This document shows, in pieces, positions 1-7,301 of a stretch of DNA of 9,697 nt (position 1 is its first letter; each line of letters opens with the position of its first letter). This stretch comes from Lachnospiraceae bacterium (GTDB taxonomy: Bacteria; Bacillota; Clostridia; Lachnospirales; Lachnospiraceae). The DNA is taken from contig DOVG01000192.1 of the NCBI GenBank assembly GCA_003520205.1, positions 4,047-13,743 of the forward strand, in the 5' to 3' direction. The position numbers and the translations under genes are program-made. Under the pieces are notes generated by a model, which ran no database searches, was not told the DNA's origin, and worked only from the letters and a program-made list of their open reading frames with translations.

Positions 1-503
1 GCATGTGCAGTATGTCCTTCCTGCCACAGAAACTCTCTTGACCTAAGGAAAGGTCTTGTTTCCTTCTCCCAGCGAACTACAGAGCACCACTGATTATATA
101 CCTTTGGAAGGTCTCTATATGAAGTAATATCCTTCTGATAAAAATCACAAAAAAGTGTTTCAGAAGTTGGTCTGACACAGAGTTTTTCCTGAAGCTCTGA
201 AAGACCACCATGAGTTACCCATGCAACTTCAGGTGCAAATCCTTCAACATGATCCTTCTCCTTCTGAAGCAGTCCCTCGGGAATGAGCATAGGAAGATAT
301 ACATTTTCTACTCCCGTAGCTTTGAACCTTTCATCAAGCTGCTTCTGAATCAGCTCCCAAATGGCATAACCAGCTGGCTTCAGAACCATAAATCCTTTTA
401 CACTTGTGTAGCCCGTCAAATCTGACTTAACAACGACGTCCGTATACCACTGTGCAAAATCCTCCTCCATGGAGGTAATTGCTTCTACTTTCTTATCAGC
501 CAT
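1..503 (-). CDS. proS: Prolyl-tRNA synthetase, archaeal/eukaryal type (N-terminal part, cut by window edge)
   Basis: Class II aminoacyl-tRNA synthetase that activates proline with ATP and charges tRNA-Pro in the cytosol. I translated 167 codons from the minus strand; the rest lies beyond position 1. The protein starts MADKKVEAITSMEEDFAQWY. Motif 1 ends near residue 72 (VYLPMLIP), the RPTSET loop is at 111-116, and motif 2 is at about 139-167 with RWEKETRPF and EFLWQEGHTAH. The direct run from motif 1 through the RPTSET loop to motif 2, without a bacterial-type editing insertion, fits the short archaeal/eukaryal ProRS common in Clostridia (family knowledge). The ATG at 503 is preceded by AGAGGAAAAGTA, a good ribosome binding site. 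It has its own promoter 55 bases upstream, so it is probably expressed separately from the lipoprotein gene before it. Identification is secure; the C-terminal half cannot be seen. Confidence 0.95.
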   Translation of the reverse strand, partial: MADKKVEAITSMEEDFAQWYTDVVVKSDLTGYTSVKGFMVLKPAGYAIWELIQKQLDERFKATGVENVYLPMLIPEGLLQKEKDHVEGFAPEVAWVTHGGLSELQEKLCVRPTSETLFCDFYQKDITSYRDLPKVYNQWCSVVRWEKETRPFLRSREFLWQEGHTAH

Positions 504-557
504 TACTTTTCCTCTTTTCTAAAATAATACAGGCACTTCGTACCAATGATAAAGGCT

Positions 558-586
558 ATTCTATCATAGCGTAGTTTTAGTGTCAA
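558..586 (-). promoter_or_regulatory. Sigma-A promoter for proS
   Basis: A perfect -35 TTGACA (586-581), a 17-base spacer and -10 TAGAAT (563-558), with the extended -10 TGA just before it (566-564). It begins 7 bases after the stop of the upstream lipoprotein gene and leaves an untranslated leader of about 45-50 bases before the proS ATG. That is too short for a T-box leader. Confidence 0.85.
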
Positions 587-592
587 AAATGT

Positions 593-2554
593 TTATCTAT
601 TTTCTTCTATATATCTGTCAACAATAGTTTTTAAATTCTCAAACTGGCATGGACCACAGGTAAGTATCGCTTTATGATACTCCTTTGGATCAAATTTGCT
701 TCCCAGTTCTTCCTCGGCATAGTTCCTCAGCTCTTCCATCTCATAGTATCCGGTAGTATAACTGAGATAAACCCCGGGATCTCCGATAACAACTGTCATA
801 ACATCTTCAGCTATATCTGTACTAAATCCACTCTTCTCCAGGAATCTCTTTACATCATCCAGCTTCCATCCTTCGAAGTTAACTCCAAGGTCAACTCTTC
901 CGTAAAGGAGATATCCCAGATCTTCATTTATCTTTAAGAGCTGTCCTAAAGTCTCAGCATACTCTGAACCACCGAAGTCACATTTTGACAAGGTTCCATA
1001 ACTTGAATAAACAGCCCATCCTTCCATATATCCGAGATTACCCTGTATGGCACGTATAGGTTTTGGATTAGTTGACTGAAAATAAGCATTCTGGAACATA
1101 TGTCCCGGACATCCCTCATGTGAGAGAGTTGTCCACATTCCTTCAGGATGTGAGCCATTTACATATATCAGATTATTCTCTTTATCATCTATGGCCGGTG
1201 ACATATAATATGCCAGAACCTGATCCATAATCTTCTCCATATGCTTATCAAGATAATTAGCTTTATATGGAATACTGTCCAGTTCAGGATAATCATCCAT
1301 TACATTATTCATAAAATAATCAATCATCTCGGTTGCACTCATCTTGTCATACTCTGACTGAATCGTAGAATAATTCTTTGTGAAATACTCATATGCATCC
1401 GGATTAGAATAATACAGGGCAGACATCTGAAGTACAAGGTTCTGCTGACGCGTATCCATCACATTTATCTCTTCACTGCAGGTCTTGGATGAACCTGAGA
1501 AAGAAGGGAATATATACTCAGTATAATAGTCCTTTCCTCCTTCGTAGTAGCATATACCCAGCTCATTCTTACCTGTCCCCTTAAGCTCAGTGAGAGTCTT
1601 CTTTATATCCTGAAATGCCGGTATCGCACTGTTTAATACAGCCTCTTTATCTCTCTTCTTAAAATCAGCCTTTTCCTCATCACTTAAAAATGTAAGCTGA
1701 TCTACTCTTTCATCAAAGGTTTCTATCAGGAAATGATTTTCTCCTTCTGCAGTAAATTCATCGCACTGCTCGATTACTTTATCTGCCACTTTGTCAGACA
1801 TAAAGAATCCAGCTTCTGACTTTTCATATTCAAACTTAAGAGCTTCATCCACATAAGCTCTAATCTGACCTATCAGTGTTACGTAATCTTCAACATCTGA
1901 CTTATCATCGAAACGATAGTCTGTCAGATTCGTAGCTATATTTGCCTGAAATCCTCTCATAGGAGAAAAAGGCTCATATAGATAAATGTTATCAAAAAGT
2001 TTCAGCTCTATCTCGCTGTCTGTCTTCAAAGTATCATAGATGAATCTTTCATCCTCTGTAAGCTCTGCTGACTCAAAGCTTATGAGCTTATCGTAAGCCT
2101 CCTGCATCTCTTTCTTCTGATTCTCAAGAGTCTCTTTATCCATTTTAGCATCTCCGAGAGTTGCCTTCGGAGGTTCTATTCCATATTTGCTTCCATCCTT
2201 TACCTGATAGTTGTAGCTAAGGGTATCTTCTGTTACTGCCTTCTTAAACAGATCATCAAGATACTTTTCAAATTCCTGATTTTCTGTATCGGCATACCCG
2301 GAACTCTCTTGAGTTGTTTCACCCTGACTTACACCTTCCTGATCATCTGCCGGGGCACTGCTATCAGTTGAATCATTATTTCCATAATCAGCATCACTTG
2401 TAGTATTATCTGTCTTCTCCATCATGTCTATCTGATGAAGACCTTTTCCATACTTGTAGTCATCACTACTTCCACATCCAGGTACTGATAGAATAAATGA
2501 CAAAAGTAGTATTCCAGCCAGTACTTTGTTTCTTTTTGTTTTTTTCTTACTCAT
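593..2554 (-). CDS. DUF885 family lipoprotein, putative zinc metallopeptidase
   Basis: A 653-residue exported lipoprotein. The N-terminus is a lysine-rich stretch, a hydrophobic segment (11-24) and a VPGC lipobox, so Cys27 should be lipidated and the protein anchored on the outer face of the membrane. Residues 40-95 form an acidic Ser/Thr/Asn/Gln-rich linker. The C-terminal half carries the DUF885 signature: HEGCPGHMFQ at 479-488 (an HExxxGH arrangement with H479, E480 and H485) and EGWA at 511-514. Together these resemble a gluzincin-type zinc site, so peptidase activity is likely but is inferred from motifs. I chose the ATG at 2554, which has GGAGA 11 bases upstream. A TTG at 2572 would add six residues but would overlap that ribosome binding site and precede the signal peptide. 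It has its own promoter, with no clear terminator on either side. The substrate is unknown; peptide scavenging or wall-peptide trimming are guesses. Confidence 0.88.
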   Translation of the reverse strand: MSKKKTKRNKVLAGILLLSFILSVPGCGSSDDYKYGKGLHQIDMMEKTDNTTSDADYGNNDSTDSSAPADDQEGVSQGETTQESSGYADTENQEFEKYLDDLFKKAVTEDTLSYNYQVKDGSKYGIEPPKATLGDAKMDKETLENQKKEMQEAYDKLISFESAELTEDERFIYDTLKTDSEIELKLFDNIYLYEPFSPMRGFQANIATNLTDYRFDDKSDVEDYVTLIGQIRAYVDEALKFEYEKSEAGFFMSDKVADKVIEQCDEFTAEGENHFLIETFDERVDQLTFLSDEEKADFKKRDKEAVLNSAIPAFQDIKKTLTELKGTGKNELGICYYEGGKDYYTEYIFPSFSGSSKTCSEEINVMDTRQQNLVLQMSALYYSNPDAYEYFTKNYSTIQSEYDKMSATEMIDYFMNNVMDDYPELDSIPYKANYLDKHMEKIMDQVLAYYMSPAIDDKENNLIYVNGSHPEGMWTTLSHEGCPGHMFQNAYFQSTNPKPIRAIQGNLGYMEGWAVYSSYGTLSKCDFGGSEYAETLGQLLKINEDLGYLLYGRVDLGVNFEGWKLDDVKRFLEKSGFSTDIAEDVMTVVIGDPGVYLSYTTGYYEMEELRNYAEEELGSKFDPKEYHKAILTCGPCQFENLKTIVDRYIEENR

Positions 2555-2621
2555 TTCTAATGTAATCTCCAATTATCCCGATTTTTTATAGCTGTTCAAT
2601 AAGTGCAATTATTACACTAAA

Positions 2622-2652
2622 AAAATACTACAGTTGAATTCATGTGTCAACT
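2622..2652 (-). promoter_or_regulatory. Promoter for the DUF885 lipoprotein gene, with an inverted repeat over the -35
   Basis: A -35 TTGACA (2650-2645), a 17-base spacer and a weaker -10 TATTTT (2627-2622). The arms AGTTGA (2652-2647) and TCAACT (2637-2632), nine bases apart, form a six-base inverted repeat that contains the first bases of the -35 box. This could be a repressor site, but arms this short can arise by chance. The leader to the ATG would be about 60 bases. Confidence 0.6.
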
Positions 2653-2686
2653 ATAATTTACATTTTGCTACTTATTTTTTACAAAT

Positions 2687-3367
2687 CTATGACAGATATA
2701 ATTCAGCCACCTTTATATCTTCAGGTGTAGTAACCTTTATATTTTCATAGCTGCCCTCTATCATCCTGGACCTTACATCCATATAACGCTCTAATATCAT
2801 AGTGTCATCTGTTATATCCCTGTCACCACTTATACGAAGTCTGCTATATGCTTCCTCAAGAAGACTTCTCTCAAATGTCTGTGGCGTCTGTATCTGATAA
2901 AGGGTATTTCTGTCAGGTGTCTCTGTACCGAATCCGTCCTCATTTACTATTTTAATTGTATCCTTAACAGGCATAGCTACTGTACATGCTTTATATCGTC
3001 TGGCACCTGATATAGAATCAAGTATCATTCTGTTAGTTACACAAGGTCTCGCTGCATCGTGAATCATAATTATCTTATTTCGCCTGTCACATACCTTAAG
3101 ACCCTTGCTTACAGATTCAAAACGTTCTTTACCACCAGCGATAACCTTTCGAACTTTATTAAAGCCATATTTATCAACTATTTCACTACGGACATAGTCA
3201 ATATCCTGTCCTCTTGTGACAAGTATTATCTCATCTACAACACTCGCGTCAAACACCTTAATGCTGTAATACATAAGTGGCTTCCCATTTATCTCTATAA
3301 ACTGTTTGGCTTTATCAGACTTCATTCGACTTCCTGAACCAGCCGCAAGTATTATGGCACTTACCAT
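2687..3367 (-). CDS. ispD: 2-C-methyl-D-erythritol 4-phosphate cytidylyltransferase
   Basis: Third step of the MEP isoprenoid pathway: CTP and MEP give CDP-methylerythritol and pyrophosphate in the cytosol. At 226 residues it has the normal family length. The nucleotide-binding signature is AIILAAGSGSRM (4-15), followed by KAKQF with Lys21. Further hallmarks are IHDAARP (102-108), VKDTIK (134-139), TPDR and TPQTF (150-165), TDD (187-189) and IKVTTPED (210-217). By position Arg14, Lys21, Arg153 and Lys211 match the substrate-binding basic residues of the E. coli enzyme. The ATG at 3367 lies one base after the tsaD stop, and its ribosome binding site GGAGAAAG sits inside the last codons of tsaD, so translation is probably coupled. 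It is the last gene of the tsaB operon, and no terminator is visible after it. A cytidylyltransferase acting on another sugar or polyol phosphate is possible but less likely. Confidence 0.93.
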   Translation of the reverse strand: MVSAIILAAGSGSRMKSDKAKQFIEINGKPLMYYSIKVFDASVVDEIILVTRGQDIDYVRSEIVDKYGFNKVRKVIAGGKERFESVSKGLKVCDRRNKIIMIHDAARPCVTNRMILDSISGARRYKACTVAMPVKDTIKIVNEDGFGTETPDRNTLYQIQTPQTFERSLLEEAYSRLRISGDRDITDDTMILERYMDVRSRMIEGSYENIKVTTPEDIKVAELYLS

Positions 3368-3368
3368 T

Positions 3369-4466
3369 TTATCTTTCTCCGATCTTCAGATTTGGTACGG
3401 CATTTAGATACAGATCAGCGCGTCGTCCAGCCATATATTCATAGAATCCGGCTGATGCTATCATAGCTCCATTATCGGTACAATATATCAGCTTCGGGCA
3501 TCTAAATGTCAAGCCTTTAGCCTTGGCTCTTTCTCTCATAGTCTCCCTGAGAAGCGAATTCGCTGCCACTCCACCGGCCAAAGCAACAGATTTCATTCCA
3601 TGATCAACTGCCGCCTTAATAGTGTGATCACATAATACATCGATAACTGCCTGCTGGAAGGATGCAGCCACATCAGCCTTGTTTACCTCTTCCCCCTTCA
3701 TCTCAGCACCATTCAGATAATTTAATACTGACGACTTTATACCACTGAAAGAAAAATCATAGGGCGAGTCACCTACGCTGGCTCTGGGAAATGTTATCGC
3801 TGTCGGATTTCCCTGCCGGGCAAGCTTATCAACCTTCGGTCCGCCCGGATAACCAAGACCTATCGCACGAGCTACCTTATCAAAGGCTTCGCCCGCCGCA
3901 TCATCGTGGGTTCTTCCTATTATGGTATATTTATCAAAATCATCTACTCTGACTATATGTGAATGTCCTCCTGATGCCACCAGACACATATAAGGAGGAA
4001 CCAGTCTATCCATGTCTTCCTGAGATGCATTTATATCAGAAAACTTTTCATCTGATGAGTCCATTCTTTCATATAAATAGTTTGCACATATATGTCCCTC
4101 TATATGATTTACTCCTACAAGAGGGATATTCTTTGCGTATGCTATCGCCTTCGCCGTACTCACTCCGATAAGGAGCGGCCCCACAAGCCCCGGTCCATAA
4201 GTTACGGCTATAGCATCTATATCATCCCATGTAAGTGATGCATCTGTCAGAGCCTTCTTTATTACCTGATTGATTTTCAGAACATGCTCCCTGGATGCAA
4301 TCTCCGGCACTACACCACCATAAAGCGTATGTGTAGGTATCTGGGTATATATTACATTTGATATAACCTCTCTTCCATCAGCAACCACGGCTGCAGCTGT
4401 TTCATCACAGGAGGTTTCTATTCCAAGAATTATTGTTTTTTTATTTGTAGTTTGTTCTTCACTCAT
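3369..4466 (-). CDS. tsaD: tRNA N6-threonylcarbamoyladenosine transferase TsaD
   Basis: Catalytic subunit that transfers the threonylcarbamoyl group from TC-AMP to A37 of tRNAs reading ANN codons, working with TsaB and TsaE. It is a 365-residue ASKHA-fold protein of the Kae1/Gcp family. Visible motifs are GIETSCDET (15-23), the metal-binding HIEGH (His121, His125), SGGHSH (165-170), DDAAGEAFDK (188-197), SGIKSS (241-246), ALAGGVAANS (295-304) and YCTDNGAMIA with Asp331. Residues 131-158 are an acidic stretch about 20 residues longer than the corresponding part of E. coli TsaD. The ATG at 4466 lies 7 bases from the rnz stop, and GAGG at the end of rnz serves as its ribosome binding site. TsaB and TsaE are encoded upstream in this window; TsaC, which makes TC-AMP, is not. 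Confidence 0.97.
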   Translation of the reverse strand: MSEEQTTNKKTIILGIETSCDETAAAVVADGREVISNVIYTQIPTHTLYGGVVPEIASREHVLKINQVIKKALTDASLTWDDIDAIAVTYGPGLVGPLLIGVSTAKAIAYAKNIPLVGVNHIEGHICANYLYERMDSSDEKFSDINASQEDMDRLVPPYMCLVASGGHSHIVRVDDFDKYTIIGRTHDDAAGEAFDKVARAIGLGYPGGPKVDKLARQGNPTAITFPRASVGDSPYDFSFSGIKSSVLNYLNGAEMKGEEVNKADVAASFQQAVIDVLCDHTIKAAVDHGMKSVALAGGVAANSLLRETMRERAKAKGLTFRCPKLIYCTDNGAMIASAGFYEYMAGRRADLYLNAVPNLKIGER

Positions 4467-4472
4467 AATCGA

Positions 4473-5393
4473 CTAGTCCTCAAATTTCAGCTCTGCGGTT
4501 CTTCTGTCTTTACTTATAACTGACCTTTCAAATATCTTCTTTACAGCATCTTCATATTGCTGCGGCTTTATCATGGATGGAGAATAATGTGTCAGCCACA
4601 TTTCCTTCGGCTGGGCTTTTCTTGCTATCTCTGCCGCTTCATACATCGTCATATGCTTCTTCTCTCTGGCTTTAGTTATGGACTCTTCATCATTTTCACC
4701 ATACATTCCTTCACAAATAAATATATCCGCTCCTGCAGCTTCTTCAACTATTTTTTCAGTTGGTCTTGTATCGGTTGTATAGGTTATTTTAAGTCCTTTT
4801 CGCGGCTCTCCCATTACCATATCACTTGTATAAGTCTTTCCTTCAAATTCTACAGTCTCGCCATTTTGCAAATGACTCCAGTACTGTACCGGAAGTCCCA
4901 GCTTCTTCGCTGCTTCCGCATCGAACTTACCAGCCCTGTCAAGTTCAAAGCTGTATCCATAACAAAGCATATTATGATTAACCTTGAAGGCTTTTACCCT
5001 AAGTCCTATAAGCTCAAGTATTTCTTCGTCTTTCTCTATATCAAGCTCTATGAATCTAAGTTCAAAAGGAAGTCTCGGAGCTATAACCAGAAGCGATCTG
5101 ACTACATGCTCCACCCCCTTCGGTCCTACTATCGTAACAGGCTCTGTCCTGTCTGAATTCCCCATAGCAAGAAGCATTCCAGGCAGCCCGCTTATGTGAT
5201 CTGCATGGAAATGTGTTATAAGTATTACATCTATCGGATTAAAACTCCAGCCTCTACGTCTTACCTGTATCTGCGTTGCTTCACCTGAATCAACCAGAAG
5301 ACTGCTTCCATTATATCGAAGCATTAAAGAAGTAAGGGCTCTGTACGGAAGAGGCATCATACCTCCCGTCCCAAGCAAACATACATCTATCAT
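4473..5393 (-). CDS. rnz: Ribonuclease Z (tRNA 3' endonuclease), MBL fold
   Basis: A metallo-beta-lactamase-fold endonuclease of 306 residues that cuts pre-tRNA 3' trailers after the discriminator base, mainly in tRNAs without an encoded CCA. The zinc and catalytic motif HFHADH is at 61-66 (His61, His63, Asp65, His66). Other family residues are His140 (VNHNM), Asp208 in TTDTRP, His247 in KKHMTMYEAA and His269 in LTHYSP. The N-terminal LLGTGGMMP also fits the family. I chose the ATG at 5393, preceded by GGAGGAAAAA. The in-frame TTG at 5405 would overlap that ribosome binding site. The start codon overlaps, as ATGA, the end of a 26-codon frame in the preceding hairpin insert. It lies between rimI and tsaD, in line with a tRNA-maturation operon. 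A general MBL hydrolase is the alternative, but the length and full motif set favour RNase Z. Confidence 0.92.
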   Translation of the reverse strand: MIDVCLLGTGGMMPLPYRALTSLMLRYNGSSLLVDSGEATQIQVRRRGWSFNPIDVILITHFHADHISGLPGMLLAMGNSDRTEPVTIVGPKGVEHVVRSLLVIAPRLPFELRFIELDIEKDEEILELIGLRVKAFKVNHNMLCYGYSFELDRAGKFDAEAAKKLGLPVQYWSHLQNGETVEFEGKTYTSDMVMGEPRKGLKITYTTDTRPTEKIVEEAAGADIFICEGMYGENDEESITKAREKKHMTMYEAAEIARKAQPKEMWLTHYSPSMIKPQQYEDAVKKIFERSVISKDRRTAELKFED

Positions 5394-5410
5394 TTTTTCC
5401 TCCAAACTAA

Positions 5411-5470
5411 GAAAACTCCTTCACTGCTTTCGCTCCGCTCGCCGGCTAGAAACATGTGCCTCCGGCACAT
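5411..5470 (-). repeat. GC-rich hairpin insert between rimI and rnz, possible dispersed repeat
   Basis: This 60-base segment is much richer in GC than the other gaps of the window. It starts with a perfect hairpin, ATGTGCC-GGA-GGCACAT (5470-5454), five bases after the rimI stop. An imperfect 12-base palindrome centred on GCCGGC (5452-5441) follows, then a purine-rich run. No T-run follows the hairpin, so it does not look like an intrinsic terminator. Read on the minus strand the insert contains a 26-codon frame (5470-5390) beginning MCRRHMFLAGE, whose TGA overlaps the rnz ATG. Its ribosome binding site is poor. The composition and shape suggest a REP-like element, but no second copy is present in the window, so the repeat call is inference. 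Confidence 0.4.
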
Positions 5471-5475
5471 AACTT

Positions 5476-5916
5476 CTATTTTGGAATGACATTCAATTCC
5501 AACTGAAATATCAGTGCATCATCTTCAGGATTATGATAATAATTCTCTCTTACAAATATATCTCTGAATCCATATTTCTTATAAAGCTTTACTGCGGCTA
5601 TATTATGGGCACGCACCTCCAGAGTTACCCTCTCTGCTTCAAAATCCGTCAGCTCTTCAAGAAACTGCTCCATCAGACCTGTTGCAATTCCCTGTCTTCT
5701 CACGCTCTTGTCTACGGCAATCCTGAGCAGCTCTGCCTCGCCCTGAACCTCAGAGTATATGAGATAACCTGCTACCTTGCCATCTCGTTTCTCTACCAGC
5801 AGATGATTATAATCATATTCAAATGTGTCTGCAAGAACTTCTTCACTCCAGGCATCTGAAAAGTTTTTTTCCTCCAGGAGTGCTATTTCTTTAAAGATTT
5901 TTGCTCTATCAGACAT
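5476..5916 (-). CDS. rimI: Ribosomal protein S18-alanine N-acetyltransferase
   Basis: A 146-residue GNAT acetyltransferase that moves acetyl from acetyl-CoA to the N-terminal alanine of ribosomal protein S18. The acetyl-CoA loop is RRQGIATGLM (73-82). The following strand is TLEVRAHN (98-105), then AAVKLYKKYGF (107-117). Glu100 and Tyr112 keep the 12-residue spacing of the known RimI general base and acid. A YYHNPEDDALIF tail (126-137) is typical of RimI. The ATG at 5916 is preceded by GAGGG with a 9-base gap and lies 13 bases after the tsaB stop. The common arrangement places rimI between tsaB and tsaD; here rnz has been added between rimI and tsaD. GNAT enzymes vary in substrate, so the assignment rests on motifs plus neighbourhood. 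Confidence 0.9.
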   Translation of the reverse strand: MSDRAKIFKEIALLEEKNFSDAWSEEVLADTFEYDYNHLLVEKRDGKVAGYLIYSEVQGEAELLRIAVDKSVRRQGIATGLMEQFLEELTDFEAERVTLEVRAHNIAAVKLYKKYGFRDIFVRENYYHNPEDDALIFQLELNVIPK

Positions 5917-5929
5917 TTACTTCTACCCT

Positions 5930-6637
5930 CTATGACATTTTTTCTGAACGTACTCTCTCTGCCTGAGACTTTCTCAGATATTCAGGAGCAAAATCATCAG
6001 CATCTATCATTTTCTTTTCTTTATATAGTAGTTCGCCTAGTGCTGCAACACTTGCCGCACGCTGCCTATTCATTGATGCCGGAGCAATCTTACACGAAAT
6101 ATCCGTTTCTTTCCATATAATATCCTCATATACAGGAACTGCGTCACCAAGAAATGTTATCTGTCGGTAAGTCTCACCAAGCAAATTTACATGTTCAATC
6201 AACTCATGTATATCCATAGGACATTGATCCATTACGACCTCGATACCGCCCAGTACCTGATATAATCCTGTATATACCTGACTACGTCTTGCATCAATAA
6301 CAGGGCATACAAGTCCTTCTGTTCCCCACATATTATAGGCAAGTCCTTCACAGGTATTAACCGGAATGATTGGTTTACCTATTGACAGCGCAAGCCCTTT
6401 AGCTGTTGCCGCTCCTATACGAAGTCCGGTAAAAGAACCCGGGCCTGCAGCTATAGCTATTGCATCCAGTTCTTCAAGCTTTGTCTCTGAAGTTCTGATT
6501 ATCTCATCTATCATAGGAAGTAAAGTCTCAGAATGAGTCTTCTTATGATTCATTGTATATTCAGCTATTAACACATCATCCTGCACGATGGCAACAGATG
6601 CAACCATGCCGGAACTGTCTATTCCAAGTATCTTCAT
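5930..6637 (-). CDS. tsaB: t6A biosynthesis protein TsaB
   Basis: A 235-residue ASKHA-fold pseudo-enzyme (formerly YeaZ) that dimerises with TsaD and scaffolds the TsaB-TsaD-TsaE complex making t6A37 in tRNA. The N-terminus is MKILGIDSSG, followed by HSETLLP (35-41), the hallmark AGPGSFTGLRIG (64-75), PVIDARRSQVY (112-122) and the C-terminal PEYLRKSQAE (218-227). It lacks the metal-binding HxxxH seen in TsaD, as expected for TsaB. The ATG at 6637 is preceded by AAGGAAA at 8 bases. It is the first gene of the tsaB-rimI-rnz-tsaD-ispD operon, with its own promoter just upstream and a terminator separating it from tsaE. Confidence 0.95.
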   Translation of the reverse strand: MKILGIDSSGMVASVAIVQDDVLIAEYTMNHKKTHSETLLPMIDEIIRTSETKLEELDAIAIAAGPGSFTGLRIGAATAKGLALSIGKPIIPVNTCEGLAYNMWGTEGLVCPVIDARRSQVYTGLYQVLGGIEVVMDQCPMDIHELIEHVNLLGETYRQITFLGDAVPVYEDIIWKETDISCKIAPASMNRQRAASVAALGELLYKEKKMIDADDFAPEYLRKSQAERVRSEKMS

Positions 6638-6674
6638 TTATATAATTTCCTTTTTTTCTTTGGTATCATAAGGA

Positions 6675-6702
6675 ATTTTACCATAAATCCAAGTTTGTGC
6701 AA
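6675..6702 (-). promoter_or_regulatory. Promoter of the tsaB-rimI-rnz-tsaD-ispD operon
   Basis: An extended -10 TGG-TAAAAT (6683-6675) lies 16 bases after a weak -35 TTGCAC (6702-6697), itself preceded by an A/T run that could act as an UP element. The predicted leader is about 30 bases. Its position directly after the terminator of the tsaE transcript supports the call. Confidence 0.65.
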
Positions 6703-6727
6703 AAAAAATTTTTGTCATGATGAAAGT

Positions 6728-6765
6728 AAAAATGACACCTGAATAAAAATCAAGTGTCATTTTTT
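6728..6765. terminator. Bidirectional intrinsic terminator after tsaE
   Basis: A 15-bp stem pairs 6728-6742 with 6750-6764 (core ATGACACCTGA/TCAAGTGTCAT, with one wobble pair) around a 7-base loop. A-runs on one side and T-runs on the other give a U-tract on either strand. On the minus strand it begins about 15 bases after the tsaE stop, so it should end the comEB-tsaE transcript. Confidence 0.9.
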
Positions 6766-6779
6766 GCTTTTATCTATAT

Positions 6780-7253
6780 TCACATTGTTATTCTTCTGTA
6801 ATCAAATCCCTTTTCGACATCTTTCTCTATCTTTATCCAAAGTGCCGTTTCCGGAATCTCATCCCGTACAAGCTCTGCCCACTCTATAAGGGCAACACCG
6901 TCTCCTCCAACATATTCATAGAAACCGGTTTCTTCAAGCTCATCTGCGTCTCCAATTCTATATACATCGTAGTGATAGAGCGGTAATCTCCCTTCCGTAT
7001 ATTCCTGAAGGATAGTAAATGTAGGACTGGACATAGGCTCCGTCACGCCTATCCCTGCGCCAAATCCCTGAGCAAAAACTGTTTTACCAACTCCCAGGTC
7101 TCCACTCAGACAAAACACCTGACCAGGACGGGCATTTTCACCAAGCTTCTTCGCGAAGTTATATGTATCTTCCCGACTGAAAGACTCATATACCTGCCCT
7201 GATGGAGAATCAGATACTTCAGACTTTTTAGTTTTATCTTTATCTTCATTCAT
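6780..7253 (-). CDS. tsaE: tRNA t6A biosynthesis ATPase TsaE
   Basis: A 157-residue P-loop ATPase that binds the TsaB-TsaD dimer and enables repeated cycles of t6A synthesis. The Walker A motif is GDLGVGKT (51-58), followed by SSPTFTILQEY (75-85), LYHYDVYRI (92-100) and ALIEWAE (121-127), all typical of the family. The first 20 or so residues are a charged, low-complexity extension before the usual start of the domain. The ATG at 7253 has only a weak ribosome binding site. No better in-frame start lies before the Walker A motif, and a 3-codon frame just upstream ends in TGA overlapping this ATG, which might help re-initiation. It follows the dCMP deaminase gene by 48 bases and is closed by a strong terminator, so it is probably transcribed apart from tsaB and tsaD despite working with them. 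Confidence 0.94.
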   Translation of the reverse strand: MNEDKDKTKKSEVSDSPSGQVYESFSREDTYNFAKKLGENARPGQVFCLSGDLGVGKTVFAQGFGAGIGVTEPMSSPTFTILQEYTEGRLPLYHYDVYRIGDADELEETGFYEYVGGDGVALIEWAELVRDEIPETALWIKIEKDVEKGFDYRRITM

Positions 7254-7301
7254 ATCTGCATACCAATCGCTGATAATTTATAGTACATTTGATTAAGAGC
7301 T

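Noticed and set aside
210..425. Plus-strand open frame of 71 codons opposite proS
   Set aside because: It is antisense to clear ProRS motifs, and its translation shows no domain or signal.
504..592. T-box leader upstream of proS
   Set aside because: The gap is only 89 bases and a strong promoter occupies its far end, leaving a leader too short for a T-box.
2555..2572. TTG start for the DUF885 lipoprotein, six codons upstream
   Set aside because: The TTG would lie directly before the GGAGA ribosome binding site of the ATG at 2554, and the ATG gives a normal lipoprotein signal peptide.
4557..5156. Plus-strand open frame of 199 codons opposite rnz
   Set aside because: It lies wholly antisense to a well-supported RNase Z gene, has a low-complexity Tyr/Ser/Phe-rich translation with no recognisable motif, and no good ribosome binding site. 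It is a codon-bias shadow.
5394..5405. TTG start for RNase Z, four codons upstream
   Set aside because: These codons are the GGAGG ribosome binding site itself; the ATG at 5393 is correctly spaced from it.
5454..5470. Hairpin after rimI as an intrinsic terminator
   Set aside because: No U-run follows on either strand, and the next operon genes show no new promoter.
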